Source: Nostoc sp. PCC 7524 | GTDB lineage: Bacteria > Cyanobacteriota > Cyanobacteriia > Cyanobacteriales > Nostocaceae | DNA: 64,000 nt | Direction: 5' to 3' | Assembly (NCBI RefSeq): GCF_000316645.1 | Contig: NC_019684.1 | Location: 1,860,001-1,924,000, forward strand | Shown: one piece after another, positions 25,251-33,628 of the stretch | How positions within the stretch are numbered: the first letter of the stretch is position 1 | Layout: the number at the start of each line of letters is the position of its first letter | Position numbers and translations under genes: made by a program | Notes under the pieces: model-generated | The model's database searches: none | What the model was told of the DNA's origin: nothing | The model's input: only the letters and a program-made list of their open reading frames with translations

Positions 25251-26432
25251 TTAAGAATTTCGGTTACTAAAAGGTAACTCTGCATTAATCGCCTCAATTT
25301 CTTGTTGCTCTAGTTGAGTAACTTCACTAATGTAGGGACGGAGAATTTGCGCTAAACGATTATTATAAAAGCGATGCAGACTGTAGTTAGGTGCAGCAGG
25401 GAAACCACGCCGTTTTTTATGTCGTCCCCCAGCACCAGGATCAAATGATTGGATGCCGTTAGCGATCGCCCACTCAATCGGTGCATAATAACAAGCATCA
25501 AAATGTAAGCAATCTATTTCTTGGAAGCTTCCCCAATAGCGTCCATATAATCTCTCACCTTTATACAAGCAAAAAGACATACCCACAGGGTGACGTTCAT
25601 CCTGTTCACTATAGGCGGCAAAAAATACTACCCGATGGCGATAATTAGTGTGTAGCATCTCAAAAAACTGCTTGGTTAAATACTTGCTACCCCACCAGCC
25701 AAACTTATCGCAAGTATCAGCATAAAACTGGTACATCAAAGGAAATAACGACTTAGGAATATCATCACCAGTAACGGGTTGTAGTTTTAAACCTACCTTT
25801 TCTACAGCTTTGCGTTCCCGTTTAATATTGCGTCGTTGATTAGCATTAAAAACTGCCAAGTAATCATCAAAATTATTAAACCCTAAATTTTCCCAGACAT
25901 AACTATGGTGTAACCAAGGCGTAAAACCTTGGCGTTCTAGCAGTGGTCGCCAATCGGGATCAACATACAGGAAATGACAGCCAGAAATGCGATTTTTTAC
26001 ACAAAAATCGTCAATTTCATGTATCATTATCGCTGTAATTTCATCTTCATCTTCCCCATCGGCGATTAAAAATCTATAGCCTTCCGCCGGTGTGAATGGT
26101 GTCATTCCCAAAAGTTTGGGGTAATACTGCACGCCAATGCGTTCAGCTAATTCCGCCCACTGCTGATCAAAGACAAATTCACCATAGCTGTGTCCTTTGA
26201 GATACAAGGGTGCAGCAGCAATCAGCGTTCTATCTCGCCACAGCGTCAAATGATTTGGTAGCCAACCAGTTTTCGCCGTAGCACTGTGAGAAGCTTCCAA
26301 ATTATGCAGCCAATTCCACTCTAAAAAAGGCGTTTTCAGGGGTAACGCGAGAGCATCCCAAGCATCTTGGGGGATTTCATTGATGTTGTTAATCCAAACA
26401 ATAGAGTAACGCGGCTTGAGTTGTTCAACCAT
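25251..26432 (-). CDS. FemAB-like acyltransferase (GNAT fold, PF04339 type)
   Basis: A 393-residue cytoplasmic protein of the FemAB-like family of acyl/aminoacyl transferases. Segments pointing to this are the opening ITWINNINEIPQ-type strand, FLEWNWLHNLEASHSA, ANQRRNIKRERKAVEK near the middle, and the C-terminal core PVGMSFCLYKGERLYGRYWG, HFDACYYAPIEWAIANGI, FDPGAGGRHKKRRGF. These match the COG3146 group. The substrate is unknown; members are proposed to work in peptidoglycan or lipid modification. It is monocistronic and is followed by an AT-rich gap. Confidence 0.88.
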   Translation of the reverse strand: MVEQLKPRYSIVWINNINEIPQDAWDALALPLKTPFLEWNWLHNLEASHSATAKTGWLPNHLTLWRDRTLIAAAPLYLKGHSYGEFVFDQQWAELAERIGVQYYPKLLGMTPFTPAEGYRFLIADGEDEDEITAIMIHEIDDFCVKNRISGCHFLYVDPDWRPLLERQGFTPWLHHSYVWENLGFNNFDDYLAVFNANQRRNIKRERKAVEKVGLKLQPVTGDDIPKSLFPLMYQFYADTCDKFGWWGSKYLTKQFFEMLHTNYRHRVVFFAAYSEQDERHPVGMSFCLYKGERLYGRYWGSFQEIDCLHFDACYYAPIEWAIANGIQSFDPGAGGRHKKRRGFPAAPNYSLHRFYNNRLAQILRPYISEVTQLEQQEIEAINAELPFSNRNS

Positions 26433-26535
26433 TTTAGGTGACAGGGGACAGGGGATAAGTGAAGTATTATTTTTGAATTTTGTAGGCGCAGAATTTTAAA
26501 TTCCCCAGAGGGGTATTCCCAATGAATAGCGTAGT

Positions 26536-27243
26536 TTAATTTACTGGTCTTTGCAGGCGATAGTGGAGAAAAACTTCTTGCTCGATGGTTTTGACTTCTA
26601 GAAGTTGTAGGCGGGGAGCGAATTGTGAGATGAAGCCGTCACCATCTACGGGTGTGGGTGCAGTCACACCACCTAAAATCAGTGGACAAACTGTCAGCCA
26701 CAGTTCATCAATTAAATCTGACTCCAGCATAGAAGCTACCAATGCTCCTCCACCCAGTACCGCCAAGCGTGTTATATCTAGAGATGCTAGATGTGCCAAA
26801 GCGGCGATCGCGTCAATTGTTCCCTGTGATGTTTCAAAAACCAAAATCTCCTCGAATGGTGGAGGACATTCTCGTTGGTGTTCTTGCCAAGCCAGCGCCC
26901 CTGCTGTTGTCGTGAGTAACCAACGTTTGACAGGTTGTTGAAAAAACTTTATTTCCGGATTAAGGTTGGCTGAGTTTGTAATGACTATATGAATCGGCTG
27001 GGCAGGTTTGCCCTGTTGTCTTCGATGTTGCAGCAGCAGAGGATGTGTTACGGTCAACGTTGTACCGTAGGCACGCAAAGTGCCAGCACCTAATAAAATG
27101 GCATCAGAGGCAGCAATTTGTTCTTCCAGGTGTGCTTTATCAGCACTTGAACCAAATCGCGCAGGCTCACGCCTACAATCTGCTATCTTGCCATCTGCAC
27201 TCATTGCCAAAACTACTGTAGTATGAGGACGATGTTGCACCAT
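26536..27243 (-). CDS. RibD C-terminal-type reductase (dihydrofolate-reductase fold)
   Basis: A 235-residue protein homologous to the reductase domain of riboflavin-biosynthesis RibD, which reduces the ribose of 5-amino-6-(ribosylamino)uracil phosphate with NADPH. Visible family landmarks are VVLAMSADGKIAD near the start, SSADKAHLEEQIAASDAILLGAGTLRAYGTTL, and the C-terminal LAVLGGGALVASMLESDLIDELWLTVCPLILGG. There is no deaminase domain, so it is a stand-alone reductase and may not act in riboflavin synthesis at all. The protein has the expected length for a single domain. It starts with MVQHRPHTT. The neighbour is the FemAB-like gene on the same strand, 103 bases away. Confidence 0.88.
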   Translation of the reverse strand: MVQHRPHTTVVLAMSADGKIADCRREPARFGSSADKAHLEEQIAASDAILLGAGTLRAYGTTLTVTHPLLLQHRRQQGKPAQPIHIVITNSANLNPEIKFFQQPVKRWLLTTTAGALAWQEHQRECPPPFEEILVFETSQGTIDAIAALAHLASLDITRLAVLGGGALVASMLESDLIDELWLTVCPLILGGVTAPTPVDGDGFISQFAPRLQLLEVKTIEQEVFLHYRLQRPVN

Positions 27244-27537
27244 TGAGTTGGTTTGATAGGCTGAATGTTTTTCTTGCTAGTGTGTTGATTTTAAAAAAAA
27301 TCCCTTTTGGCAGGCTACTGTTTACCAATTTCATTACTATATCTGTATGCAACACAACTCACTTTCATATCTACTCAATCTCAGTTTTGGTATAACACAT
27401 TGCTTTTTAGCAGTTAAACATTTGATACCTTTAGGGGCTGATTCCAAAGAACGGGTAACTTAATACAATGTCTCCTTGAGCTAGTTTAATTGCATATCTT
27501 TGCTGTCGTGGTTTGCAGTTGCGAAGTGAGACAATAG

Positions 27538-29619
27538 ATGGCTAATCCCCGTCAATCATCCTTTCGACGTATTTTAGTAACGAGAATTTTACTGCTGTTT
27601 GTGCCAGTTTTATTTGTAGGGCAAATAGCAGCTTTAAATAAGGCACGTTCTAGCCTGTTGAATACTTCACGTCAAAATCTGACAGAAAGTGCCACTATCA
27701 AAGGGGAGAAAATTTTAAATGCGATCGCTAACCTCAAAATTAACTTATTAACTGCCAGTCGTACAGCGATTTTACAGTCGGGAACATCTGGAGAAATTCA
27801 AGAATTTCTCACTCAATTAACACAACAATTACCTAACTACGTCAATTGTTTGCAATTAACGAACTGGCAAAATGTTGAGATCATTGCTAGTAGTTGCGAC
27901 AAAAATATCATTGCCAATTTCAGCTTATCTTTCCCTGATGACAGTTTAGATATCAGAACTATACCACCGCCCAAACCAGGAACTACTGGTCAAAGAAATC
28001 CGCACAATCAACTGCAATTGGTACTATCTGCCCCGGTTTATAATCGCTCTGGGCAATTGCAGTATGCTTTGAGCTTGCAATCAGCTTTATACCAACAAAC
28101 CAAGAATAAGCGAGGTTCGCTCACAGGTGACACCATAGTTATTGACCAATACGGGACAATCTTAGCGCACCCAAAAGCCGAGTTTGTCGGCAAGAAGATC
28201 ACACAACACCCAGATGCAGCCCAACTCCAGAGTATTGTCAAAAATGCGATCGCAGGCAACAATGAGTCAATTAATTTTTCCTTTGGAGATGGGAAAGAAT
28301 TAGTCACAGGCTATACAGCTATTCCTGATCCCATCACCACCCAGCGACAACACAAATGGGTAGTTCTGGCTGTCACCAGTGTAGATGATGCTCTATTAGG
28401 TTTAGAAGAAATCAAACTCATTTTAATTGTATTAACAGTTGGTTTAATTGGTGCGAGCTTATTGGCATCGTTATATCTAGCTCCCTATTTAGCAAATCCT
28501 GTAGAAGAATTACGAGACTATGCCTTAAATATTCATAGTCACCATGCCGCCAACCCAGTACCCCATAACTTCCAAATTCGGGAGTTTAATCAACTAGCAC
28601 AAGCAATAGACCAAATGGTTGATAGGCTCAAAGCTTGGGCAGAAGAAATAGAAATAGCTTGGAAAGAAGCCAAAACCGCTAATCAAAGTAAAAGCCAATT
28701 TTTAGCCACAACTTCCCACGAATTACGTAACCCACTCAATATTATTATCAACTGCATCCGTCTAGTTAAAGATGATTTATGTGATAGTCGGGAAGAAGAA
28801 CTAGAATTTCTGGAACGTGCTGATGAAACAGCCATCCACTTACTAGGAATTATTAACGATTTACTAGATATTTCCAAAATTGAAGCAGGTAAACTCTCTG
28901 TAGTCACAGAACCACTTGATTTAAGAAAAATCTTGCTGGAAGTGATTAATTTGCAATCAGTCAATGTTCAACACAAAGGCTTGCAGTTAAAAACTAATTT
29001 AGGCACTGAACCAATTCCTGTCAAAGCAGATGCAGCCAAATTGCGACAAGTATTAATCAATATCATTGGTAACGCAACTAAGTTTACAGATGAAGGTGGA
29101 ATTACAATTTCCACATCTGTGCATCATCATCAGGGCAAATCTCAAGCAACGGTGACGATTACAGATACAGGATTAGGTATTGAACCCGCCCAACAACAAA
29201 AACTGTTTCGTCCCTTTGTCAGAGTAGATGGTGATAACACACGCAAATATGAAGGTACAGGATTAGGGTTAGCAATTTCTCGTAACTTAATCGAACTGAT
29301 GGGAGGTACGATTACCCTAGAAAGTGCCGGACTGAACACAGGCACAACGGTCAAAATTACCTTACCAATAATTGATATTGGTTTGTTATCTGCACCCACA
29401 GCTAAGGATAGTGAGCCTTTAGTAAGCTTAGTAGAAAATCAGGAGATTCAAGAGCAAGAAGCGAAGGCAGAACCAGATTCTCAGCACCAAGATTTAGCAA
29501 CTGAGTATGTGGAGACAGTAATAGACCAAAATTATGAGGTCAGCATTTTATCACCATCTGATGTTCTATCTAGCCTCTCATCGGGAGAAGTTTATATAAA
29601 AGAAACTTTGAATAGATAA
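27538..29619 (+). CDS. Membrane sensor histidine kinase with periplasmic sensor domain
   Basis: A 693-residue two-component kinase. Two membrane helices (about residues 12-30 and 296-318) enclose a periplasmic sensor domain of the Cache-like type, with DTIVIDQYGTILAHPKAEFVG in the membrane-proximal half. A HAMP region (about 319-375) leads to the histidine-kinase core: H-box TSHELRNPLN, N-box INIIGNATKFTDEGG, G1 ITDTGLGI, F-box LFRPF and G2 GTGLGLAIS. A Glu/Ser-rich tail of about 70 residues after LPIIDIG ends the protein and has no receiver domain. The response regulator is not in the window. It is preceded by AGACAAT-rich sequence and no strong ribosome-binding site. Confidence 0.94.
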   Translation: MANPRQSSFRRILVTRILLLFVPVLFVGQIAALNKARSSLLNTSRQNLTESATIKGEKILNAIANLKINLLTASRTAILQSGTSGEIQEFLTQLTQQLPNYVNCLQLTNWQNVEIIASSCDKNIIANFSLSFPDDSLDIRTIPPPKPGTTGQRNPHNQLQLVLSAPVYNRSGQLQYALSLQSALYQQTKNKRGSLTGDTIVIDQYGTILAHPKAEFVGKKITQHPDAAQLQSIVKNAIAGNNESINFSFGDGKELVTGYTAIPDPITTQRQHKWVVLAVTSVDDALLGLEEIKLILIVLTVGLIGASLLASLYLAPYLANPVEELRDYALNIHSHHAANPVPHNFQIREFNQLAQAIDQMVDRLKAWAEEIEIAWKEAKTANQSKSQFLATTSHELRNPLNIIINCIRLVKDDLCDSREEELEFLERADETAIHLLGIINDLLDISKIEAGKLSVVTEPLDLRKILLEVINLQSVNVQHKGLQLKTNLGTEPIPVKADAAKLRQVLINIIGNATKFTDEGGITISTSVHHHQGKSQATVTITDTGLGIEPAQQQKLFRPFVRVDGDNTRKYEGTGLGLAISRNLIELMGGTITLESAGLNTGTTVKITLPIIDIGLLSAPTAKDSEPLVSLVENQEIQEQEAKAEPDSQHQDLATEYVETVIDQNYEVSILSPSDVLSSLSSGEVYIKETLNR

Positions 29620-29648
29620 TCAAATTAAACATTTGATTAAAAATAATG

Positions 29649-29675
29649 TAGAGACGTAGAAATACTACGCCTCTA
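29649..29675. terminator. Stem-loop between two convergent genes
   Basis: TAGAGACGTAG, loop AAATA, CTACGCCTCTA: an 11-base-pair stem with one A-C mismatch, 30 bases after the histidine kinase stop. It lacks a clear T-run, so it may be a repeat-derived hairpin rather than a classical intrinsic terminator. Confidence 0.5.
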
Positions 29676-29724
29676 GAAAGATTTCAGCTAACACATATAA
29701 AGATTCTGTAATCATGAAAAAACT

Positions 29725-30093
29725 TTACTCTTGTATGAAGACTATACCTCTTAAGAGAGTTTCATCCCCTTGTGTCAAAAATTGATATTCTCCATCAGAT
29801 TTTACGGGTTCTATAACTGGTTTGAATTGTGTTCTAGAAGAGTTAAATAAAACATAATTTCCTGGGAAATTACCACTTTTCCCTGGCTGGAGAACACGTT
29901 GTTTGGGACTTAATGTGCTAGCAAAAGGGTAGAAAGTTTGTGTACGGTCTGTATTATTTTTAAGTGAAAATCCAGCCGTAATCGCAGAAGTTTCTTGATT
30001 GCTTAATTCATACAATAAATCCGATTCGTAACTATTGAACAAATTTTTTGTTTTTGAAATTTTGATTGTTGATAACATAATTCTCTCCCTCAA
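29725..30093 (-). CDS. Small protein with a leader-peptide-like N-terminal segment
   Basis: A 122-residue protein (the better start is probably the Met at 30078, MLSTIKISKTKN, giving 117 residues; GGGAGAGAA precedes it). Residues near 25-45 read LLYELSNQETSAITAGF, similar in form to the conserved ELSDxExxxIxGG segment of double-glycine-type leader peptides, except that it ends in Ala-Gly. The rest is a compact beta-looking domain with YPFASTLSPKQRVLQPGKSG and YVLFNSS. No C39 peptidase, modification enzyme or transporter is next to it. I cannot name the family. It could be a small regulatory or exported protein. Confidence 0.6.
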   Translation of the reverse strand: MRERIMLSTIKISKTKNLFNSYESDLLYELSNQETSAITAGFSLKNNTDRTQTFYPFASTLSPKQRVLQPGKSGNFPGNYVLFNSSRTQFKPVIEPVKSDGEYQFLTQGDETLLRGIVFIQE

Positions 30094-30222
30094 AGAATAA
30101 TTATTTAATTTATAAAAAATAAAAGATTAACTTTAACCAATCTTTAGTTATATTGTAGAAATCATTCTTAAGTGAGAGGATTATTGAAAATTTACCTTCT
30201 GCTGTCCTACTATCTACTTGTA

Positions 30223-31260
30223 TCAACCTGAAATTACAACAGTATGACCCCCCTGATGCAAAGATGTTGTGAGCGCAGAGAGAATTTTGACTAACTCTGT
30301 ACCCACCCAGCCAGATGAGATTGTTGCAGGAGTATTCTGAAGGATACAAGTCACAAAACTTTGACAAACTCGTTTTAATGGTTCTCCCTTCTCTAATTCC
30401 AGTACCTCTTGACTTTGATTGATAGGTAAAAACAGATTTCCCTGACGTTCAAACTCACCATGTAATAGCGTCAAAGGTGATGCAGATGACATTTCATCAA
30501 AAATCAAAGTCCCAAGACTACCTACCACAGCTAATCTACGCTGTTTATCAGGATTCAACCAGCACAGATGAATATATGCTTGAAAACCATCGGGGTATGT
30601 GAGTGTTACCCAAACTAAATCAGCTAAACCGGGTGGGGAGTGGGGAATTTGCCTATTTCCCTCACCTTGTAGCCACACTCTCCCCGTCGCTTGTACGCTG
30701 ATGGGAACTTGACCTAACCAGTTGTTGAAGATAGCAATATCATGAATGGCTAAATCCCACAGTGCATCAACATCTTGACGGACTGGGCCTAAATGGGTGC
30801 GTGCGGCGTAGCCATAACGCAAATCACCTAATTTACCTGCCTGTACTACAGCGTGTCCCCCCTCAACGGCTGGGTGGAATAAATAGGTGTGGTCAACCAT
30901 CAGTATTAATTGTTTCTGCTCTGCCAATTGGCAAAGTTCTTGACATTCTACTGGGTCGAGAGTTAGGGGTTTTTCTGCTAAAACGTGATAGCCCCAATTG
31001 AGAGCATCTTTTACTAAAGCATAATGAGTAGTGGCGGGGGTGGCGATCGCTACGGCTGTCAACCCTGACATTTGTTGCAAATCTTGCCACTGAGTTGTCA
31101 ATAAAACATTTTCATCTAAGTTAAACTGCTGTTTGACAGCTGCCAACCTTTCCTGATGGGGATCTACTACCGCTACCACACTAACTTGAGGCAGTGCTAA
31201 AAAATTCCGCAGTAGATGCACTCCCCAACGCCCAACCCCGATAACAGCAATGTTAATCAT
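30223..31260 (-). CDS. Gfo/Idh/MocA-family NAD(P)-dependent oxidoreductase
   Basis: A 345-residue sugar or amino-sugar dehydrogenase-like protein. The N-terminal Rossmann motif is VIGVGRWGVHLLRNF, followed by VVAVVDPHQERLAAVK, AVAIATPATTHYALVKDAL, and HVLAEKPLTLDP with the conserved EKP Lys. The mid region LGDLRYGYAARTHLGPV and DALWDLAIHDIAIFNNWLG carry the family's catalytic-region His and Asp. The C-terminal substrate domain is of usual size. The substrate is unknown, but the family is often found in surface polysaccharide pathways. An overlapping short frame at 30110-30367 is not a gene. The gene is flanked by repetitive DNA upstream (31262-31396). Confidence 0.92.
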   Translation of the reverse strand: MINIAVIGVGRWGVHLLRNFLALPQVSVVAVVDPHQERLAAVKQQFNLDENVLLTTQWQDLQQMSGLTAVAIATPATTHYALVKDALNWGYHVLAEKPLTLDPVECQELCQLAEQKQLILMVDHTYLFHPAVEGGHAVVQAGKLGDLRYGYAARTHLGPVRQDVDALWDLAIHDIAIFNNWLGQVPISVQATGRVWLQGEGNRQIPHSPPGLADLVWVTLTYPDGFQAYIHLCWLNPDKQRRLAVVGSLGTLIFDEMSSASPLTLLHGEFERQGNLFLPINQSQEVLELEKGEPLKRVCQSFVTCILQNTPATISSGWVGTELVKILSALTTSLHQGGHTVVISG

Positions 31261-31261
31261 T

Positions 31262-31396
<135 letters not shown>

Positions 31397-31408
31397 TTCA
31401 AAATTAAA

Positions 31409-31485
31409 GACAGTTGGAGTCGGGGATTTAAACCCCAACTCAACTGATACTACATGTAGACGTAAGGGTCTTAAACCCTTGAATT
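31409..31485. repeat. Diverged relative of the multi-hairpin element
   Basis: An AGTTGGAGTCGGGG arm, ATTTAAA loop and CCCCAACTCAACT arm are followed by GGGTCTTAAACCCTTG. The GGGG-ATTYAAA-CCCC core and GGGTCTTAAACCCTT are shared with the elements at 16010-16236 and 59813-60021, but the purine arms and the CCACCAAATT hairpin are absent. Confidence 0.65.
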
Positions 31486-31531
31486 TACGATAATTGGGCA
31501 TTGGGCATTAAATGTTTCTCCCCCTACTTCC

Positions 31532-32248
31532 CTACACCTCCTGGGGATTAACTGCTAAAAATGCTACTTTCGCGGCAGCTTGTTCGGCAGCTTTAATAGA
31601 GCGTCCTTTACCTTCGCCTAGTTTTTTGTCATATAACCAAACTTCAGCCATGAAACGCTCGTGGGTGCGGTTGGCTTGATTAACTTCTACAACTCGATAC
31701 TCTGGTAAGACTTTATACTGGGCTTGTGTCCACTCTTGGAGAGCTGCTTTGTAGTTCAGTCTAGCGGGATCGAGGCGAATTTCTGCGGCTAGTTGGCGAA
31801 AGTGGGGGTCTAACCAAGGACGAATGAGTTCTAAATTGCTGGTGCTGAGATACAATGCGCCTAAAACAGCCTCAAAAGCATCTGCTAGTCGTGACTCTTG
31901 ACCAACTTTATCGCTGGTGGCACTACCAGCGACTAACAGATGTAACTCTAAACCATATTCTCTAGCTAATTGAGCGAGAATGCGATCGCTCACCAATACC
32001 GACCGAATAGCGGCAAAATCCCCCACCTGACAATCGGGATAAGTTTCCCATAACACCACAGCAGCCGCTAATCGCACCACTGCATCACCAACAAACTCTA
32101 GTTGTTCATAATTGGCGGAATCGGAAACCGTAGGATGGGTCAAAGCTAAGTCCAGCAATTGCCACTTAATGGGTGCATTAGTTGGCAGACCTAACTTTCT
32201 GACTAAACTTTCCAGCTGACGCTGACGACGTGGATAAACAAGACTCAT
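31532..32248 (-). CDS. rnc: Ribonuclease III
   Basis: An endonuclease that cuts double-stranded RNA in rRNA processing and small-RNA decay. The RNase III domain (about residues 5-150) has the signature NYEQLEFVGDAVVRL, with the acidic residues of the active site, and DAFEAVLGALYLS with the second acidic pair. The C-terminal double-stranded RNA-binding domain (about 160-238) includes LNYKAALQEWTQ, YRVVEV, EVWLYDKKLGEGKGRSIKAAEQAAAKVAF. Length (238) is normal. It is encoded downstream of rnpB on the same strand, separated by 125 bases of tandem repeat. The stop overlaps no other gene. Confidence 0.95.
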   Translation of the reverse strand: MSLVYPRRQRQLESLVRKLGLPTNAPIKWQLLDLALTHPTVSDSANYEQLEFVGDAVVRLAAAVVLWETYPDCQVGDFAAIRSVLVSDRILAQLAREYGLELHLLVAGSATSDKVGQESRLADAFEAVLGALYLSTSNLELIRPWLDPHFRQLAAEIRLDPARLNYKAALQEWTQAQYKVLPEYRVVEVNQANRTHERFMAEVWLYDKKLGEGKGRSIKAAEQAAAKVAFLAVNPQEV

Positions 32249-32370
32249 TAGTTATTAGTCATTAGCCAACAGTTAATAGTTGACAGTTGATAGTTGACAG
32301 TTATTAGCCATTAGTCAACAGTTGATAGTCGTTTCTTTTGACTATGGACTATGGACTATGGACTAAAAGA
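32249..32370. repeat. STRR tract between rnpB and rnc
   Basis: Mixed heptamers TAGTCAT, TAACAGT, GTTGATAGTTGACA and GGACTAT (for example GACTATGGACTATGGACTA near 32340-32364) fill nearly the whole gap. The region must hold the rnc promoter or be part of a read-through transcript from rnpB. Confidence 0.8.
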
Positions 32371-32372
32371 GG

Positions 32373-32818
32373 AGAGAGTTGGTAGTAAGCCGGGTTCTGT
32401 TCTCTATGTAGATTACTCTACATGAGGGCGGTTATCTATCTGGGACGTTTGTTACCAAACGCCTCTTGCGGCTCTATTATGGCGGAACTGGTAAAAGACC
32501 AACCGTAGTTCCTCTGGCCTTGCTCCCGACCGGGGTTTACCGAGCCAACGCCTCTCGACGTTGCTGGTGCGCTCTTACCGCACCTTTGCACCCTTACCAT
32601 GAGAGGTTGCAGGTTACAGGTTAAAGGTTACAGGAATTTTACTGTCACCTGTCACCTGTCACCTGTCACCTGTTGCCTCATTTTGGCGGTATCTTTCTGT
32701 GGCACTATCCTCACGATCGCTCGCACTGGACGTTATCCAGCAAGTCTGGTCTTTCGGGAGTCCGGACTTTCCTCAAACCAGTGTTAACTGATCTGCAACC
32801 GCCTACGCCTACTCTCTC
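32373..32818 (-). ncRNA. rnpB: RNase P RNA
   Basis: The catalytic RNA that matures tRNA 5' ends. Reading the minus strand, the 5' end is AGAGAGTAGGCGTAGGCGG. It contains GAGGAAAGTCCGGACTCCC (P4 core), the GGTAAACCCCGGTCGGGAGC region and AGAACAGAACCCGGCTTAC near the 3' end, all hallmarks of bacterial type A RNase P RNA. The terminal AGAGAGT and ACTCTCT pair as helix P1. The length is about 445 bases, longer than usual because of a heptanucleotide repeat hairpin at 32605-32676. The ends are judged from the P1 pairing and could be off by a few bases. Flanking genes are rnc (same strand) and a small hypothetical gene. Confidence 0.96.
32605..32676. repeat. Heptanucleotide (STRR) repeats inside rnpB
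   Basis: On the rnpB strand there are four tandem copies of CAGGTGA, a short loop and then about three copies of a CTGTAAC/CTTTAAC type that pair back on the first set. Known from heterocystous cyanobacteria: STRR sequences inserted in helix P12 of RNase P RNA. Here the plus-strand units read GTCACCT and AGGTTAC. Confidence 0.92.
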
Positions 32819-32863
32819 CCTAGTTACAGTTTAATCCTGGATGATATCATGTGTGTCTTTTGG

Positions 32864-33565
32864 TTATTTCTTTTTATTCCACGGTAGGGCGTAAGTCCAC
32901 GGTAGTTTTTTGACGGTGAAGGGGCAATTAATAATACTGATGGGAGGATATTCTGAGCCGGGAGCTATCCCAGCTCTGATTTCTGATAAACGCAGTACCA
33001 GTTGTAGGGAAAATTCTATTTCTTTACCTCTGTTCATAAAGTCGTTATACAACTTTTTCTGGGGCGGGCCACCATTTTTTAGTCCACCGATACTAACTAG
33101 CGGTTTTTTCACCGTGTAAACGCCCGTTTCTTTATCGCGTTCAAATAAATCTTCGGCGGTGATTGTCTCTGAAAGTGACTTCTTGGGTACGATCAAGCTA
33201 GGAATTTGCGGTATGGCCAAGTCACGGGTTAAGTCTGGTGATTTTCTGATGACTCGGCGTGATCTATTGTCAGTGATTAAAGAGCAATTTTCCCAATCTA
33301 CATAAACCGCCAAATTTTCAGACTTATTCTCGATAGTCATAGACAAGTCTTTGAGGTCGTCTATGGGATCTGAGGCTTTGAGTTTAAAAGATATGCCAAT
33401 CTTATCGTCCAGACCTTGCTCTTTGAGTTGCTCATCCACCGCGCCCTTTTTAAACTCATATTTAATGCGATCGTCGATGGATTCAACCATGCGATTAAAG
33501 ACGTAAGCAACGCCGATAATATAAACGGTCAATACAATTAAATTTTGGTCGCTACTCCTAGTCAT
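32864..33565 (-). CDS. Hypothetical protein with one N-terminal membrane segment
   Basis: A 233-residue protein with a hydrophobic helix at about residues 9-27 (LIVLTVYIIGVAYVFN), followed by a soluble domain rich in Lys, Asp and Glu with a beta-type centre (SMTIENKSENLAVYVDWENCSLI, FSLQLVLRLSEIRAG). The end is ISIINCPFTVKKLPWTYALPW. I recognise no family. It reads as an inner-membrane-anchored protein with a cytoplasmic or lumenal domain. It sits 64 bases from the corA stop, on the same strand, but after rnpB when read in its own direction. Confidence 0.6.
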   Translation of the reverse strand: MTRSSDQNLIVLTVYIIGVAYVFNRMVESIDDRIKYEFKKGAVDEQLKEQGLDDKIGISFKLKASDPIDDLKDLSMTIENKSENLAVYVDWENCSLITDNRSRRVIRKSPDLTRDLAIPQIPSLIVPKKSLSETITAEDLFERDKETGVYTVKKPLVSIGGLKNGGPPQKKLYNDFMNRGKEIEFSLQLVLRLSEIRAGIAPGSEYPPISIINCPFTVKKLPWTYALPWNKKK

Positions 33566-33628
33566 AACTTAGCGTCCAGACTCCCTATAAAAATTTTCTC
33601 TATGCGACTCATGCCCAACTGCCAATAT

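Noticed and set aside
30110..30367. Minus-strand open frame overlapping the 3' end of the Gfo/Idh gene
   Set aside because: The Gfo/Idh frame is unmistakable and covers most of it, so this is a shadow.
32599..32787. Open frame of 62 codons on the plus strand
   Set aside because: It lies inside the antisense of rnpB and covers the repeat hairpin; no protein features.
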